From: Streptomyces sp. H27-C3
GTDB taxonomy: Bacteria > Actinomycetota > Actinomycetes > Streptomycetales > Streptomycetaceae
Assembly: GCF_030063415.1 (NCBI RefSeq)
Contig: NZ_JASITA010000004.1
Span: 126,975 to 190,974, forward strand
Direction: 5' to 3'
Length of the DNA: 64,000 nt
Below, piece after piece: positions 16,740 to 24,383 of the stretch. The position numbers and the translations under genes were made by a program. The notes beneath the pieces were generated by a model. It did no database searches, was not told the DNA's origin, and saw nothing but the letters and a program-made list of their open reading frames with translations. Positions within the stretch are counted from its first letter, which is position 1. The number at the start of each line of letters is the position of its first letter.

Positions 16740-16946
16740 GTCAGCCCCCTCTCTTTTTGTCAGCCCCGCCAGGCACCAAAGCGCACGACCCTAGCCCAAG
16801 GGGGTCGGCCGCCGCGACCGGATTGCGGTCGCGTCCGGGAGCTGTGGTGCGACAGTGTTTTATGGGCGTACCACGCGAATCGCCCGATACGACACCGTTA
16901 TGCCGGAGAGTGAACCTCTGGCCGGGGCCAGGGAGTCTCCAGAGAC

Positions 16947-19391
16947 ATGAGTGACAAGCCGCAGCAGCCCGAGGGCTGGGCACCCCGGGACCCCTCCGCC
17001 CCCGCCACCGGGCCGACCCCCGGCCCCGACGCACAGCAGGAACAGCAGGAACAGCCGACGGAGGGGAAGAAGGGCAAGAAGAAGCGCCCCAAGCGCACCG
17101 GCCTGCGCCGGCTCGTGCCCACCTGGCGCTTTCTCCTGGGCGCCTTCGTGCTGCTCGGCCTGATCCTGTGCGGCGGCTTCGTGGCCGGCTACACGCTCGT
17201 CGACATCCCGCCCGCCAACAGCGCCGCCGTCGCCCAGAGCAACGTCTACCTCTACGCCGACGGCAGCCAGCTCGCCCGCGACGGCGAGGTCAACCGGGAG
17301 AACGTCAAGCTCGCCCAGATCCCCAAGACGGTCCAGCGGACCGTACTGGCCGCCGAGGACCGCGCGTTCTACTCGGAGCGGGCCGTCGATCCCAAGGCCA
17401 TGGTCCGCGCCGCCTGGAACACCCTCACCGGCAAGGGCAAGCAGTCCGGCTCCACCATCACCCAGCAGTACGTCAAGAACTACTACCTCGGCCAGGAGCA
17501 GACCGTCACCCGCAAGGTGAAGGAGTTCTTCATCGCGATCAAGCTCAACCGCGAGGAGAGCAAGGGGCAGATCCTTGAGGGCTATCTGAACACCAGCTAC
17601 TTCGGCCGCAACGCCTACGGCATCCAGGCCGCCGCCCAGGCGTACTACGGCAAGGACATCGACGAGATCAGCACCGGGGAAGGCGCCTACCTCGCGTCCC
17701 TGCTCAACGCCCCCAGCGCCTACGACGTGGCGACCCACCCCGAGAACAAGCCCCAGGCACTGGCTCGCTGGAACTACGTACTCGACGGCATGGTCAAGGA
17801 AAAGTGGCTCAGCCCCGCCGCCCGCGCCGCGACGAAGTTCCCCGCGCCGCAGAAAGCCAAGGGGTCCTCCGGTCTCTCCGGGCAGCGCGGCTACATCGTC
17901 CAGGCCGTCGAGGACTACCTCGCCAACAGCAAGATCATCGACGAGGAGACGCTGGCCCGTGGCGGCTACCGCATCACCACCACCCTCGACAGGAAGAACC
18001 AGGCCTCCTTCGCCGAGGCCGTCGACGACAAGGTGATGTCCCAGACCAGCAAGGACCGCAAGGCCGACCGCAATGTGCGCGTCGGCGGCGCCTCCATCGA
18101 CCCCGCCACCGGCAAGGTCGTCGCGATGTACGGCGGTATCGACTACACCAAGCAGTACGTCAACAACGCCACCCGCCGCGACTACCAGGTCGGCTCCACC
18201 TTCAAGCCGTTCGTCTTCACCTCGGCCGTCGAGAACGACTCCACCACCCAGGACGGCCGCCCGATCACCCCCAACACCATCTACGACGGCTCCAACAAGC
18301 GGATGGTGCAGGGCCCCGACGGGCCGACCGGCTACGCCCCCGAGAACGAGGACGACGGCTCGTACGGCCCCGTCACCGTGCGCACCGCCACCGACAAGTC
18401 CATCAACTCGGTGTACGCGCAGATGGCCCAGGACGTCGGCCCCGCCAAGGTCAAGGAGACCGCCGTCGACCTCGGGCTCTCCGACAAGACCCCGGGCCTC
18501 AGCCCGTACCCCTCCATCGCGCTCGGTGTCGCCACCGCCGGCGTCCTCGACATGACCGAGGCCTACGCGACCCTCGCCAACCACGGCAAGCACGGCACGT
18601 ACACGATGGTCCAGAAGATCACCAAGGACGGGCAGAACATCGGCCTGCCCAAGCAGGACGCCAAGCAGACCGTGAGCCGCGAGTCCGCCGACACCACCAC
18701 CTCCGTCCTGCGGAGCGTCGTCGAGAGCGGCACCGGCACCGCCGCCCTGTCCGCGGGGCGCCCCGCCGCCGGCAAGACCGGCACCGCCGAGGAGGACAAG
18801 GCCGCCTGGTTCGCGGGCTACACGCCCGACCTGGCGACCGTCGTCGCGGTGATGGGCCAGGACCCGGAAACCGGTGTGCAGAAGCCGCTGTACGGAGCGC
18901 TCGGCCTGCCCCGCATCAACGGCGGTGGCGCGCCCGCCGAGATCTGGGGGCAGTTCACGGCCGCCGCGCTCAAGGGCAAGGAGATCCAGGAGTTCGACCT
19001 GGAGACGGAGGAAGGCTCCGAGGAGCCGGTGGCGCCGCCCGAGGAGGCGGACACCGATACGCCCGAGCCCCCGGCGAGCGAGAAGCCCGACCCCAGCACC
19101 GGGACCGGGGATCAGGCCCAGGGCGGCCAGACCCAGGGCGGCCCGACGAACGGCGGGACCACCGACACCGGAGGCGCCACCACGGACACCGGAGGCACCA
19201 CGACCACCACGGGCGGGACCACCGACACCGGAGGCACCACACCCGCCACCGGTGGCACCACCGACACCGGGGGCACCACCGACACGGGAGGCGGTACGAC
19301 GGACACCGGCGGCGCCACCGACACCGGGGGCGGGGACGGTGGCGACGGCGGACCCGCCGGAGGCCTGCTGGACGGCGGCCGGGGCGACTGA
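16947..19391 (+). CDS. bifunctional class A penicillin-binding protein
   Basis: An 814-residue peptidoglycan synthase with cytoplasmic basic/Gln-rich N-terminus, one membrane anchor (FLLGAFVLLGLILCGGFVAGYTLV), a GT51 transglycosylase (catalytic E137 in AAEDRAFYSERAVDP, STITQQYVKNYYLG) and a transpeptidase with S417-x-x-K420 (STFKPF), SIN and K610-T-G. An acidic segment and a long Thr/Gly/Asp repeat tail (GGTTDTGG units) end the protein; the tail probably spans or binds the wall. The ATG at 16947 follows GGGAG. Convergent with the SMR gene, sharing a terminator. Confidence 0.93.
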   Translation: MSDKPQQPEGWAPRDPSAPATGPTPGPDAQQEQQEQPTEGKKGKKKRPKRTGLRRLVPTWRFLLGAFVLLGLILCGGFVAGYTLVDIPPANSAAVAQSNVYLYADGSQLARDGEVNRENVKLAQIPKTVQRTVLAAEDRAFYSERAVDPKAMVRAAWNTLTGKGKQSGSTITQQYVKNYYLGQEQTVTRKVKEFFIAIKLNREESKGQILEGYLNTSYFGRNAYGIQAAAQAYYGKDIDEISTGEGAYLASLLNAPSAYDVATHPENKPQALARWNYVLDGMVKEKWLSPAARAATKFPAPQKAKGSSGLSGQRGYIVQAVEDYLANSKIIDEETLARGGYRITTTLDRKNQASFAEAVDDKVMSQTSKDRKADRNVRVGGASIDPATGKVVAMYGGIDYTKQYVNNATRRDYQVGSTFKPFVFTSAVENDSTTQDGRPITPNTIYDGSNKRMVQGPDGPTGYAPENEDDGSYGPVTVRTATDKSINSVYAQMAQDVGPAKVKETAVDLGLSDKTPGLSPYPSIALGVATAGVLDMTEAYATLANHGKHGTYTMVQKITKDGQNIGLPKQDAKQTVSRESADTTTSVLRSVVESGTGTAALSAGRPAAGKTGTAEEDKAAWFAGYTPDLATVVAVMGQDPETGVQKPLYGALGLPRINGGGAPAEIWGQFTAAALKGKEIQEFDLETEEGSEEPVAPPEEADTDTPEPPASEKPDPSTGTGDQAQGGQTQGGPTNGGTTDTGGATTDTGGTTTTTGGTTDTGGTTPATGGTTDTGGTTDTGGGTTDTGGATDTGGGDGGDGGPAGGLLDGGRGD

Positions 19392-19397
19392 CCCCGG

Positions 19398-19416
19398 CCG
19401 GGCACTCAGTGCCCGG
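19398..19416. terminator. hairpin between convergent PBP and SMR genes
   Basis: CCGGGCAC-TCA-GTGCCCGG, perfect 8-bp arms with a 3-base loop, overlapping the stop of the SMR gene and 7 bp past the stop of the penicillin-binding protein gene. Confidence 0.6.
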
Positions 19417-19726
19417 AGGTCGCCTTCAGCCCCACGACGGCGACCAGCAGCAGACACACGAAGAAGATCCGGGCGGCGGTGGCGGGCTCACCCAGCACCA
19501 TCATGCCGACCACCGCCGCACCGGCCGCACCGATACCGACCCAGACGCCGTACGCCGTACCGATCGGCAGCGTCTTGGCGGCATGCGACAGCAACAGCAT
19601 GCTCACCACGATCCCCGCGCCCGTGAACATACTGGGCCAGAGCCTCGTAAAACCTTCGGTGTACTTCATACCGATCGACCAGCCCACTTCGAGCAGACCG
19701 GCGACAACAAGCAGGACCCATGCCAT
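19406..19726 (-). CDS. sugE: SMR-family guanidinium exporter (Gdx/SugE)
   Basis: A 106-residue, four-helix small multidrug resistance protein that would work as an antiparallel dimer exchanging guanidinium for protons. Gdx-subtype residues are present: G10, E13 (central proton/substrate carboxylate), W16, S42, Y59 and W62, and the line is close to E. coli SugE (KYTEGFTRLWPS, KTLPIGTAYGVW). The ATG at 19726 has GGAGGTG 6 bases upstream. A guanidine-III riboswitch lies 45 bp upstream, which fixes the substrate more firmly than the sequence alone. Confidence 0.92.
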   Translation of the reverse strand: MAWVLLVVAGLLEVGWSIGMKYTEGFTRLWPSMFTGAGIVVSMLLLSHAAKTLPIGTAYGVWVGIGAAGAAVVGMMVLGEPATAARIFFVCLLLVAVVGLKATSGH

Positions 19727-19770
19727 GACGGCACCTCCGGAGCGAAACGCGAAAACGGCGATACATCGGG

Positions 19771-19817
19771 GTGCGTCGTCTTTGCGTACAACCCGGTACG
19801 GCGCGTCTCGTCGGGGG
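19771..19817 (-). promoter_or_regulatory. guanidine-III (ykkC-III) riboswitch
   Basis: Read on the minus strand, the RNA contains CCCGACGAGACGCGCCGUAC, then CGGG and further on AAAGACGACGC. This matches the conserved guanidine-III aptamer (ACGAG, GCGCCGUACC, AAGACG segments) and can form its P1 (CCCG/CGGG) and pseudoknotted P2 (GCGCCGU/ACGACGC) helices; P2 has one C-A mismatch. It precedes the SMR exporter, the known context of this class. Guanidine binding should raise exporter expression. Confidence 0.85.
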
Positions 19818-19846
19818 TGCTTCCACGATAGCAAAGGGCAGCCGAA

Positions 19847-19874
19847 AGGCCCGGTGACCTCGGTCACCGGGCCT
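19847..19874 (-). terminator. terminator after the GroES-like gene
   Basis: AGGCCCGGTGACC / GGTCACCGGGCCT, 13-bp perfect arms with a 2-base centre, located between the GroES-like gene and the riboswitch. It separates the two transcripts. Confidence 0.75.
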
Positions 19875-19904
19875 CACACGACTACTCGCGACTGCTGACG
19901 AGAG

Positions 19905-20240
19905 CTAGAGGTACAGACCGGTCGAGTCGTCCGAGACCCGCTCGGACGCGACCGCGTGCAGATCGCGCTCCCGCATCAGCACGTACTGGACGCCGCGCAC
20001 CTCGACCTCGGCGCGGTCCTCCGGGTCGTACAGCACCCGGTCGCCCGGCACCACGGACCGCACGTTCTGCCCGACCGCGACAACCTCGGCCCAGGCGAGC
20101 CGCTTACCGACCGCGGCGGTCGCCGGGATCAGAATGCCGCCGCCCGAACGCCGCTCGCCCTCGGGAGAATCGGACCGGACAAGCACCCGGTCGTGCAGCA
20201 TCCGGATGGGCAACTTCTCGTGCGTGGGGTTCTCGCTCAC
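19905..20240 (-). CDS. GroES-like co-chaperonin paralogue
   Basis: A 111-residue Cpn10 domain protein: IRMLHDRVLVRSD, GGILIPATAAVGKRLAWAEVVAVGQNV, VVPGDRVLYDP and YVLMRERDLHAV. These match GroES strands and the mobile loop region (ERRSGGGILIP). It has 10-15 extra terminal residues and is not next to groEL, so it is the divergent actinobacterial paralogue rather than the main groES. The start ATG at 20240 is the only reasonable one. A strong terminator follows the stop. Confidence 0.85.
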   Translation of the reverse strand: MSENPTHEKLPIRMLHDRVLVRSDSPEGERRSGGGILIPATAAVGKRLAWAEVVAVGQNVRSVVPGDRVLYDPEDRAEVEVRGVQYVLMRERDLHAVASERVSDDSTGLYL

Positions 20241-20293
20241 GCAACGAACCTACCCGCCCGCACAACAGGTGCACGCAGGAGGGGAAGCCCCGG

Positions 20294-20614
20294 TCAGCCC
20301 CGCCGGCGCCGCACCGACACGGCGAGCAGGCCCACCAGGCCCACGGCCACCAGCGCCACCGGAACGAGCCGCTCCAGACGCGGGGCGCCGTCCTCCGACA
20401 CGAACTGTGCCTTCACGTCGGACACCGTCCGGTTCACCGCGACGAACGCCCGGCCGGCGCTCTGGTCCACGGCCGAAGCGACCTTGGCCTTCGCGTCACC
20501 GATGATCGTCTTCGGGTGCATACGCACCCCGATCTCGTCGAGCGTTACGGCCAGCTGGTCGCGCCGACTCTTGATGTCCGCCTCGATCTGCGCAGGGTTC
20601 CTGGCATCCGACAC
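20294..20614 (-). CDS. DUF3618 membrane-associated protein
   Basis: A 106-residue DUF3618 protein. The N-terminal signature is ARNPAQIEADIKSRRDQLAVTLDEIG, a helical middle follows, and the C-terminus is a single membrane helix (LVPVALVAVGLVGLLAVSV) and RRRRG. Function unknown; in streptomycetes it lies next to bcp. Divergent from bcp with about 150 bp between. Confidence 0.88.
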   Translation of the reverse strand: MSDARNPAQIEADIKSRRDQLAVTLDEIGVRMHPKTIIGDAKAKVASAVDQSAGRAFVAVNRTVSDVKAQFVSEDGAPRLERLVPVALVAVGLVGLLAVSVRRRRG

Positions 20615-20761
20615 TGCGCTGCCTCCGTGGTCGTGGGCCGAATCCGGTAGTCCTTCGTCGACAGTCTGTCAGCTCAGGCCGCCCCGCACCCCACGGCACC
20701 CCCATTACGCTCAGAGGCGTATCCCCCTTATCCCCGCACCATCCCGCACCTGGAGACCTTG

Positions 20762-21229
20762 ATGAGCGAGCGACTCGAGACCGGCGACACCGCCCCCGCC
20801 TTCACCCTGCCCGACGCGGACGGCACCGAGGTCTCCCTCGCCGCCCACAAGGGCCGCAAGGTCATCGTCTACTTCTACCCGGCCGCCCTCACCCCCGGAT
20901 GCACCAAGCAGGCCTGCGACTTCACCGACAACCTCCAGCTGCTGGCCGGCGCCGGTTACGACGTCATCGGCGTATCCCCGGACAAGCCGGAGAAGCTCGC
21001 GAAGTTCCGCGACCAGGAGAACCTCAAGGTCACGCTGGTCGGCGACCCGTCCAAGGAGACCCTCGCCGCGTACGGCGCCTACGGCGAGAAGAAGCTCTAC
21101 GGCAAAACGGTGACGGGTGTGATCCGCTCGACGATCGTCGTCGACGAGGACGGCAAGGTCGAGCACGCCTTCTACAACGTCAAGGCGACCGGTCACGTGG
21201 CGAAGATCATCAAGGACCTCGACATCTGA
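20762..21229 (+). CDS. bcp: thioredoxin-dependent peroxiredoxin Bcp
   Basis: A 155-residue thiol peroxidase reducing H2O2 and organic hydroperoxides with electrons from thioredoxin. The active site is TPGCTKQACDF, with peroxidatic C47, Thr44 and a resolving C52 in the same helix (PxxxTxxC...C spacing of BCP). The thioredoxin fold core (KVIVYFYP, VIGVSPDKPEKLAKF) is complete and the length is normal. The ATG at 20762 is chosen over TTG 20759; CTGGAG lies upstream. Confidence 0.93.
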   Translation: MSERLETGDTAPAFTLPDADGTEVSLAAHKGRKVIVYFYPAALTPGCTKQACDFTDNLQLLAGAGYDVIGVSPDKPEKLAKFRDQENLKVTLVGDPSKETLAAYGAYGEKKLYGKTVTGVIRSTIVVDEDGKVEHAFYNVKATGHVAKIIKDLDI

Positions 21230-21353
21230 CCCCACGGGCCCCGCACACGGATTTTCTGTGACCAGGGCTCCGGAAACACCGGGCCTTGGTTTGCAACCTT
21301 GACTACAAGGCAGGTGTTCACCTTGGATTTATGTCCATTGAAAGGACCCTGTC

Positions 21354-21590
21354 ATGGCGGCCATAGGCCCCGACGACCAGGCTGCCGATCCCGAAGCGAT
21401 CAAGCGCCACCGCAACCTCTTCCGAGCTGCCAGAAGACGGCAGAATCCCGCGCTGCGCCGGTCGGACATCACCATCACCGACGAGGCGGCAGTCAAGCGG
21501 GCGGTCGGGGCGGCGTCGCTCGGCAATGCCATGGAGTGGTTCGACTTCGGCATCTACAGCTGCCTGGCCGTAACGCTCGGACATACGCGG
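21354..21590 (+). pseudogene. 5' remnant of an MHS-type MFS transporter
   Basis: About 75 residues from the ATG at 21354. ITDEAAVKRAVGAASLGNAMEWFDFGIYSCLAVTLG is the cytoplasmic lead and first membrane helix of a ProP-like metabolite:H+ symporter. After LAVTLG the similarity ends abruptly and the frame runs into a stop at 21618-21620. The rest of the roughly 430-residue protein is absent; an HNH fragment follows immediately. The 5' non-coding region still looks intact. Confidence 0.8.
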
Positions 21591-21800
21591 TGCGGTGGTG
21601 CGGGGGCGGGACACGGGTGAATGGCGAGGCCAGGCGATCACGCTTCAGATTGACCACATCAGCGGGAGCCGGCTCGACAACCGGCCCGAGAACCTCCGCC
21701 ACCTGTGCCCGAATTGCCATGCGCTCACCGAGACGTGGTGCCGCAATGGGAAGAAGGAGTCGCACCCACTCGCGCAAACGCCGCCCCATGCCCCCAAGAG
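21591..21800 (+). pseudogene. 3' remnant of an HNH endonuclease
   Basis: In the frame read from GTG 21595: GEWRGQAITLQIDHISGSRLDNRPENLRHLCPNCHALTETW. This is the C-terminal half of the HNH/zinc-finger nuclease type often found beside tRNA genes in Streptomyces. The N-terminal half, including the first Cys pair and the start, is missing. The reading stays open into the tRNA gene, so the original stop is also unclear. The fragment abuts the MFS remnant, so a deletion joined the two. Confidence 0.75.
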
Positions 21801-21830
21801 CCGCCGGCCCGGTACGATGGCTGGCGGCTG

Positions 21831-21917
21831 GCGGCCGTGGCGCAGCTGGTTGACGCGATCGGTTTAGGTCCGATTTGTCCTTCTTGGACTAGGTGGGTTC
21901 GAATCCCATCGGCCGCA
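21831..21917 (+). tRNA. tRNA-Leu (anticodon UAG)
   Basis: An 87-nt class II tRNA. Acceptor arms GCGGCCG/CGGCCGC with discriminator A; anticodon stem ATCGG/CCGAT with loop TTTAGGT, giving anticodon TAG (reads CUA/CUG). It has a long variable arm and T-loop GGTTCGAATCC. CCA is not encoded. A terminator follows 6 bases later. The scar of MFS and HNH fragments directly upstream suggests it has served as an integration or recombination site. Confidence 0.95.
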
Positions 21918-21923
21918 CAGAGC

Positions 21924-21952
21924 GAAGGGCCACCCCACCGGGGTGGCCCTTC
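21924..21952 (+). terminator. terminator after tRNA-Leu
   Basis: GAAGGGCCACCCC / GGGGTGGCCCTTC hairpin with a 3-base loop, directly after the tRNA. Confidence 0.75.
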
Positions 21953-21960
21953 ACCATTGC

Positions 21961-22563
21961 TCAGCCCACCAGCTCCCGCACCACAGGCACCAGCGCCCGG
22001 AACGCCTTCCCCCGGTGGCTGATCGCGTTCTTCTCCGCCGGGGTCAGCTCCGCGCAGGTGATGTCGTAGCCGTCCGGCTGGAGGATCGGGTCGTAGCCGA
22101 AACCGCCCGTTCCGGAAGGGGCGTGGCGCAGGGTGCCCGGCATGCGGCCCTCGACCACGCGTTCCGTGCCGTCCGGGAGGGCCAGGGCTGCCGCGCAGGC
22201 GAAGTGGGCCGTGCGGTGCTCGGGTGCGATGTCCGCGAGCTGGGCCAGGAGCAGGTCGAGGTTGGCGCGGTCGTTGCCGTGGATGCCGGACCACCGGGCC
22301 GAGAAGATGCCGGGGGCGCCGCCCAGGACGTCGACGGCGAGGCCCGAGTCGTCGGCGATGGCGGGAAGGCCGGTGGCCCTGGCCATGGCGTGGGCCTTGA
22401 GGAGGGCGTTCTCGGCGAAGGTGACGCCGGTTTCCTTGACGTCGGGGATCTCGGGGTACGCGTCCGCGCCGACCAGGTCGTGTGGCAGGCCCGCGTCGGC
22501 GAGGATCGCGTGGAGTTCGGTTACTTTCCCGGCGTTGCGGGTGGCGAGGATCAGGCGGGTCAT
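21961..22563 (-). CDS. rdgB: RdgB/HAM1 XTP/dITP pyrophosphatase
   Basis: A 200-residue house-cleaning enzyme hydrolysing ITP, dITP and XTP to monophosphates. Motifs: LILATRNAGKVTEL (start), IADDSGLAVDVLGGAPGIFSARWSG and TGGFGYDPILQPDG, with AELTPAEKNAISHRGKAF near the end. Complete and of normal length. It keeps its usual actinobacterial position downstream of rph. Confidence 0.94.
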   Translation of the reverse strand: MTRLILATRNAGKVTELHAILADAGLPHDLVGADAYPEIPDVKETGVTFAENALLKAHAMARATGLPAIADDSGLAVDVLGGAPGIFSARWSGIHGNDRANLDLLLAQLADIAPEHRTAHFACAAALALPDGTERVVEGRMPGTLRHAPSGTGGFGYDPILQPDGYDITCAELTPAEKNAISHRGKAFRALVPVVRELVG

Positions 22564-22600
22564 GGGCCGATTGTCCCAGGGCCCCGGGAGTGGCTCGGGA

Positions 22601-22987
22601 CTACGGCGTGCAGACCTTGCCGATTTCGGTGGCCGCGCTCGTGACCGGGCTGATGTCGGGGGTGGCGTCGCCGTCCTTGATGGACTGACGGACGTTGCCC
22701 ACGCCGGTGTTGAGGTCGTCGACGGCCTTGCTGAGGTCGGCGTTGTCGGTCTTGTCGCCGAGGTCGGCCAGTTCCTTGTCGATGTCGTTGAGGGCCTGTT
22801 CGGCCTGGAGCGGGTTCTCCGAGGCGTTGGAGACGGCCTGCTGGAGCTTGTCGACGCTCTGCGCTATGGAGTCTGCGGCCTGGACGCAGTCCATTGCCTT
22901 GTTCACGGCGCTGCAGCCGAGGGTGATGGGTACAACCAGGGCTGTCGCGGCGATCGCGACGGCTATACGGCGACGACTGGCGGCCAT
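22601..22987 (-). CDS. predicted lipoprotein
   Basis: A 128-residue secreted protein with a type II signal peptide ending in lipobox ITLGC (Cys25). The mature part is helical with coiled-coil character (SIAQSVDKLQQAVSNASENPLQAEQALNDIDKEL) and has two further Cys. No known domain recognised. It sits between rdgB and rph on the same strand, an arrangement seen in other streptomycetes. Confidence 0.7.
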   Translation of the reverse strand: MAASRRRIAVAIAATALVVPITLGCSAVNKAMDCVQAADSIAQSVDKLQQAVSNASENPLQAEQALNDIDKELADLGDKTDNADLSKAVDDLNTGVGNVRQSIKDGDATPDISPVTSAATEIGKVCTP

Positions 22988-23044
22988 GGAACGGTCCTCC
23001 CCAAGTAATACGGACGAGCGGGCTGGCTGGCTGGTTGCGCGGAC

Positions 23045-23070
23045 GGGCGCACGGCTCTAGCCGTGCGCCC
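23045..23070 (-). terminator. terminator after rph
   Basis: GGGCGCACGGCT / AGCCGTGCGCCC, 12-bp perfect arms with a 2-base centre, between the stop of rph (23108) and the lipoprotein gene. Confidence 0.7.
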
Positions 23071-23107
23071 CTATCCGTTACGACGCCGGTGGGGCGTCGG
23101 CGGTTGC

Positions 23108-23848
23108 TCAGCCCTGGATGGGCTCGGTCTGCAGGGCGCGGGCCTGGAGCGCGGTGAGGTCGGCGCAGCCGCCGGCGGCGAGGTCGAGGAGGGCGTTGAG
23201 CTCCTTGCGGTCGAAGGGCTCGGCCTCGGCGGTGCCCTGGACCTCGACGAAGCGGCCGTCGCCGGTGCAGACGACGTTCATGTCGGTGTCGGCGCGGACG
23301 TCCTCCTCGTAACAGAGGTCGAGGAGGGGGGCGCCGTCGACGATGCCGACGCTGACGGCGGAGACGGTGCCGGTGAGGGGCTGGCGGTTGGCCTTGATGA
23401 TCTTCTTGCCCTGGGCCCAGGTGATGGCGTCGGCGAGGGCGACATACGCGCCGGTGATGGCCGCGGTGCGGGTGCCGCCGTCGGCCTGGAGTACGTCGCA
23501 GTCCAGGACGATGGTGTTCTCGCCGAGGGCCTTGTAGTCGATGACGGCGCGCAGGGACCGGCCGATGAGGCGGCTGATCTCGTGCGTGCGGCCACCGATC
23601 TTGCCGCGGACGGATTCGCGGTCGCCGCGGGTGTTGGTGGCGCGCGGCAGCATCGAGTACTCGCCGGTGACCCAGCCTTCGCCGCTGCCCTTGCGCCAGC
23701 GCGGGACGCCTTCGGTGACGGAGGCGGTGCAGAAGACTTTGGTGTCGCCGAAGGAGATGAGGACGGAGCCTTCTGCGTGCTTGCTCCATCCGCGTTCGAT
23801 GGTGACAGGGCGGAGCTGTTCGGGCGTGCGGCCGTCGATACGAGACAT
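23108..23848 (-). CDS. rph: ribonuclease PH
   Basis: A 246-residue phosphorolytic 3'-5' exoribonuclease that trims tRNA 3' ends. Family motifs: [21 protein letters not shown] at the start, [70 protein letters not shown] and [16 protein letters not shown]. Complete, normal length. Confidence 0.95.
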   Translation of the reverse strand: MSRIDGRTPEQLRPVTIERGWSKHAEGSVLISFGDTKVFCTASVTEGVPRWRKGSGEGWVTGEYSMLPRATNTRGDRESVRGKIGGRTHEISRLIGRSLRAVIDYKALGENTIVLDCDVLQADGGTRTAAITGAYVALADAITWAQGKKIIKANRQPLTGTVSAVSVGIVDGAPLLDLCYEEDVRADTDMNVVCTGDGRFVEVQGTAEAEPFDRKELNALLDLAAGGCADLTALQARALQTEPIQG

Positions 23849-23873
23849 GGGACGAGCCTATCGGCAGATGGGT

Positions 23874-23905
23874 GAGGGCCCGTTCCGGATACGGAACGGG
23901 CCCTC
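23874..23905 (-). terminator. terminator after nagF
   Basis: GAGGGCCCGTTCCG / CGGAACGGGCCCTC, 14-bp perfect arms with a 4-base loop, 22 bp beyond the nagF stop. Confidence 0.75.
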
Positions 23906-23927
23906 GAAACACCGGCGGATCAGTTGC

Positions 23928-24161
23928 TCACATCATGTCTTCGATGTCGGCTGCGATGGGGTCCGCGTCGGTGCCGATGACGACCTGGATCGCGGTGCCC
24001 ATCTTGACGACGCCGTGGGCGCCCGCGGCCTTGAGGGCGACTTCGTCGACCTTGCTGGGGTCGCGGACCTCGGTGCGGAGGCGAGTGATGCAGCCTTCGA
24101 TCTCTTCGATGTTCTCGATACCGCCGAGACCGGCGACGATCTTCTCAGCCTTGCTGGCCAT
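23928..24161 (-). CDS. nagF: PTS EIIB component for N-acetylglucosamine (NagF)
   Basis: A 77-residue stand-alone EIIB domain of the glucose/GlcNAc PTS family. The phosphorylated cysteine is C24 in IEEIEGCITRLR, followed by VRDPSKVDEVALKAAGAHGVV. It passes phosphate from EIIA (Crr) to the sugar entering through the separate EIIC proteins encoded divergently. The gene order nagF, nagE1, nagE2 equals SCO2905-2907 in S. coelicolor. The ATG at 24161 has GGAGAAAGAC directly upstream. Confidence 0.9.
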   Translation of the reverse strand: MASKAEKIVAGLGGIENIEEIEGCITRLRTEVRDPSKVDEVALKAAGAHGVVKMGTAIQVVIGTDADPIAADIEDMM

Positions 24162-24325
24162 GTCTTTCTCCCTGTTTCCCAAAGCACGAAGTCTCGGCCC
24201 ATCGTGGTCCGCTCTGACACGGTAACTCACGGTTGGCCCAACTTCGCGGGCGTGCAGACGCCTCGTACCGAATGATGGCGATCACCGGCGCCCTGTCTTC
24301 CGGCCGAGCTCCGGACCGTATCGCG

Positions 24326-24341
24326 ACTGGTCTACACCAGT
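24326..24341 (+). promoter_or_regulatory. DasR operator (dre) upstream of nagE1
   Basis: ACTGGTCTACACCAGT differs from the published DasR element ACTGGTCTAGACCACT at two positions and is itself almost a perfect palindrome. It lies 43 bp before the nagE1 start. DasR, a GntR repressor released by glucosamine-6-phosphate, represses the nag PTS. Confidence 0.85.
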
Positions 24342-24383
24342 TTCCAACGCCCGCCAAACCTGGCTCGTTCCGGGAGGACGCCG

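Noticed and set aside
16860..19457. Very long open frame on the minus strand opposite the penicillin-binding protein gene
   Set aside because: It is the antisense of a well-supported PBP gene, rich in Gly/Ala/Arg, and has no domain or ribosome-binding site.
21595..21867. HNH fragment as an intact small nuclease gene
   Set aside because: Lacks the N-terminal zinc-ligand cysteines and its open frame runs into tRNA-Leu.
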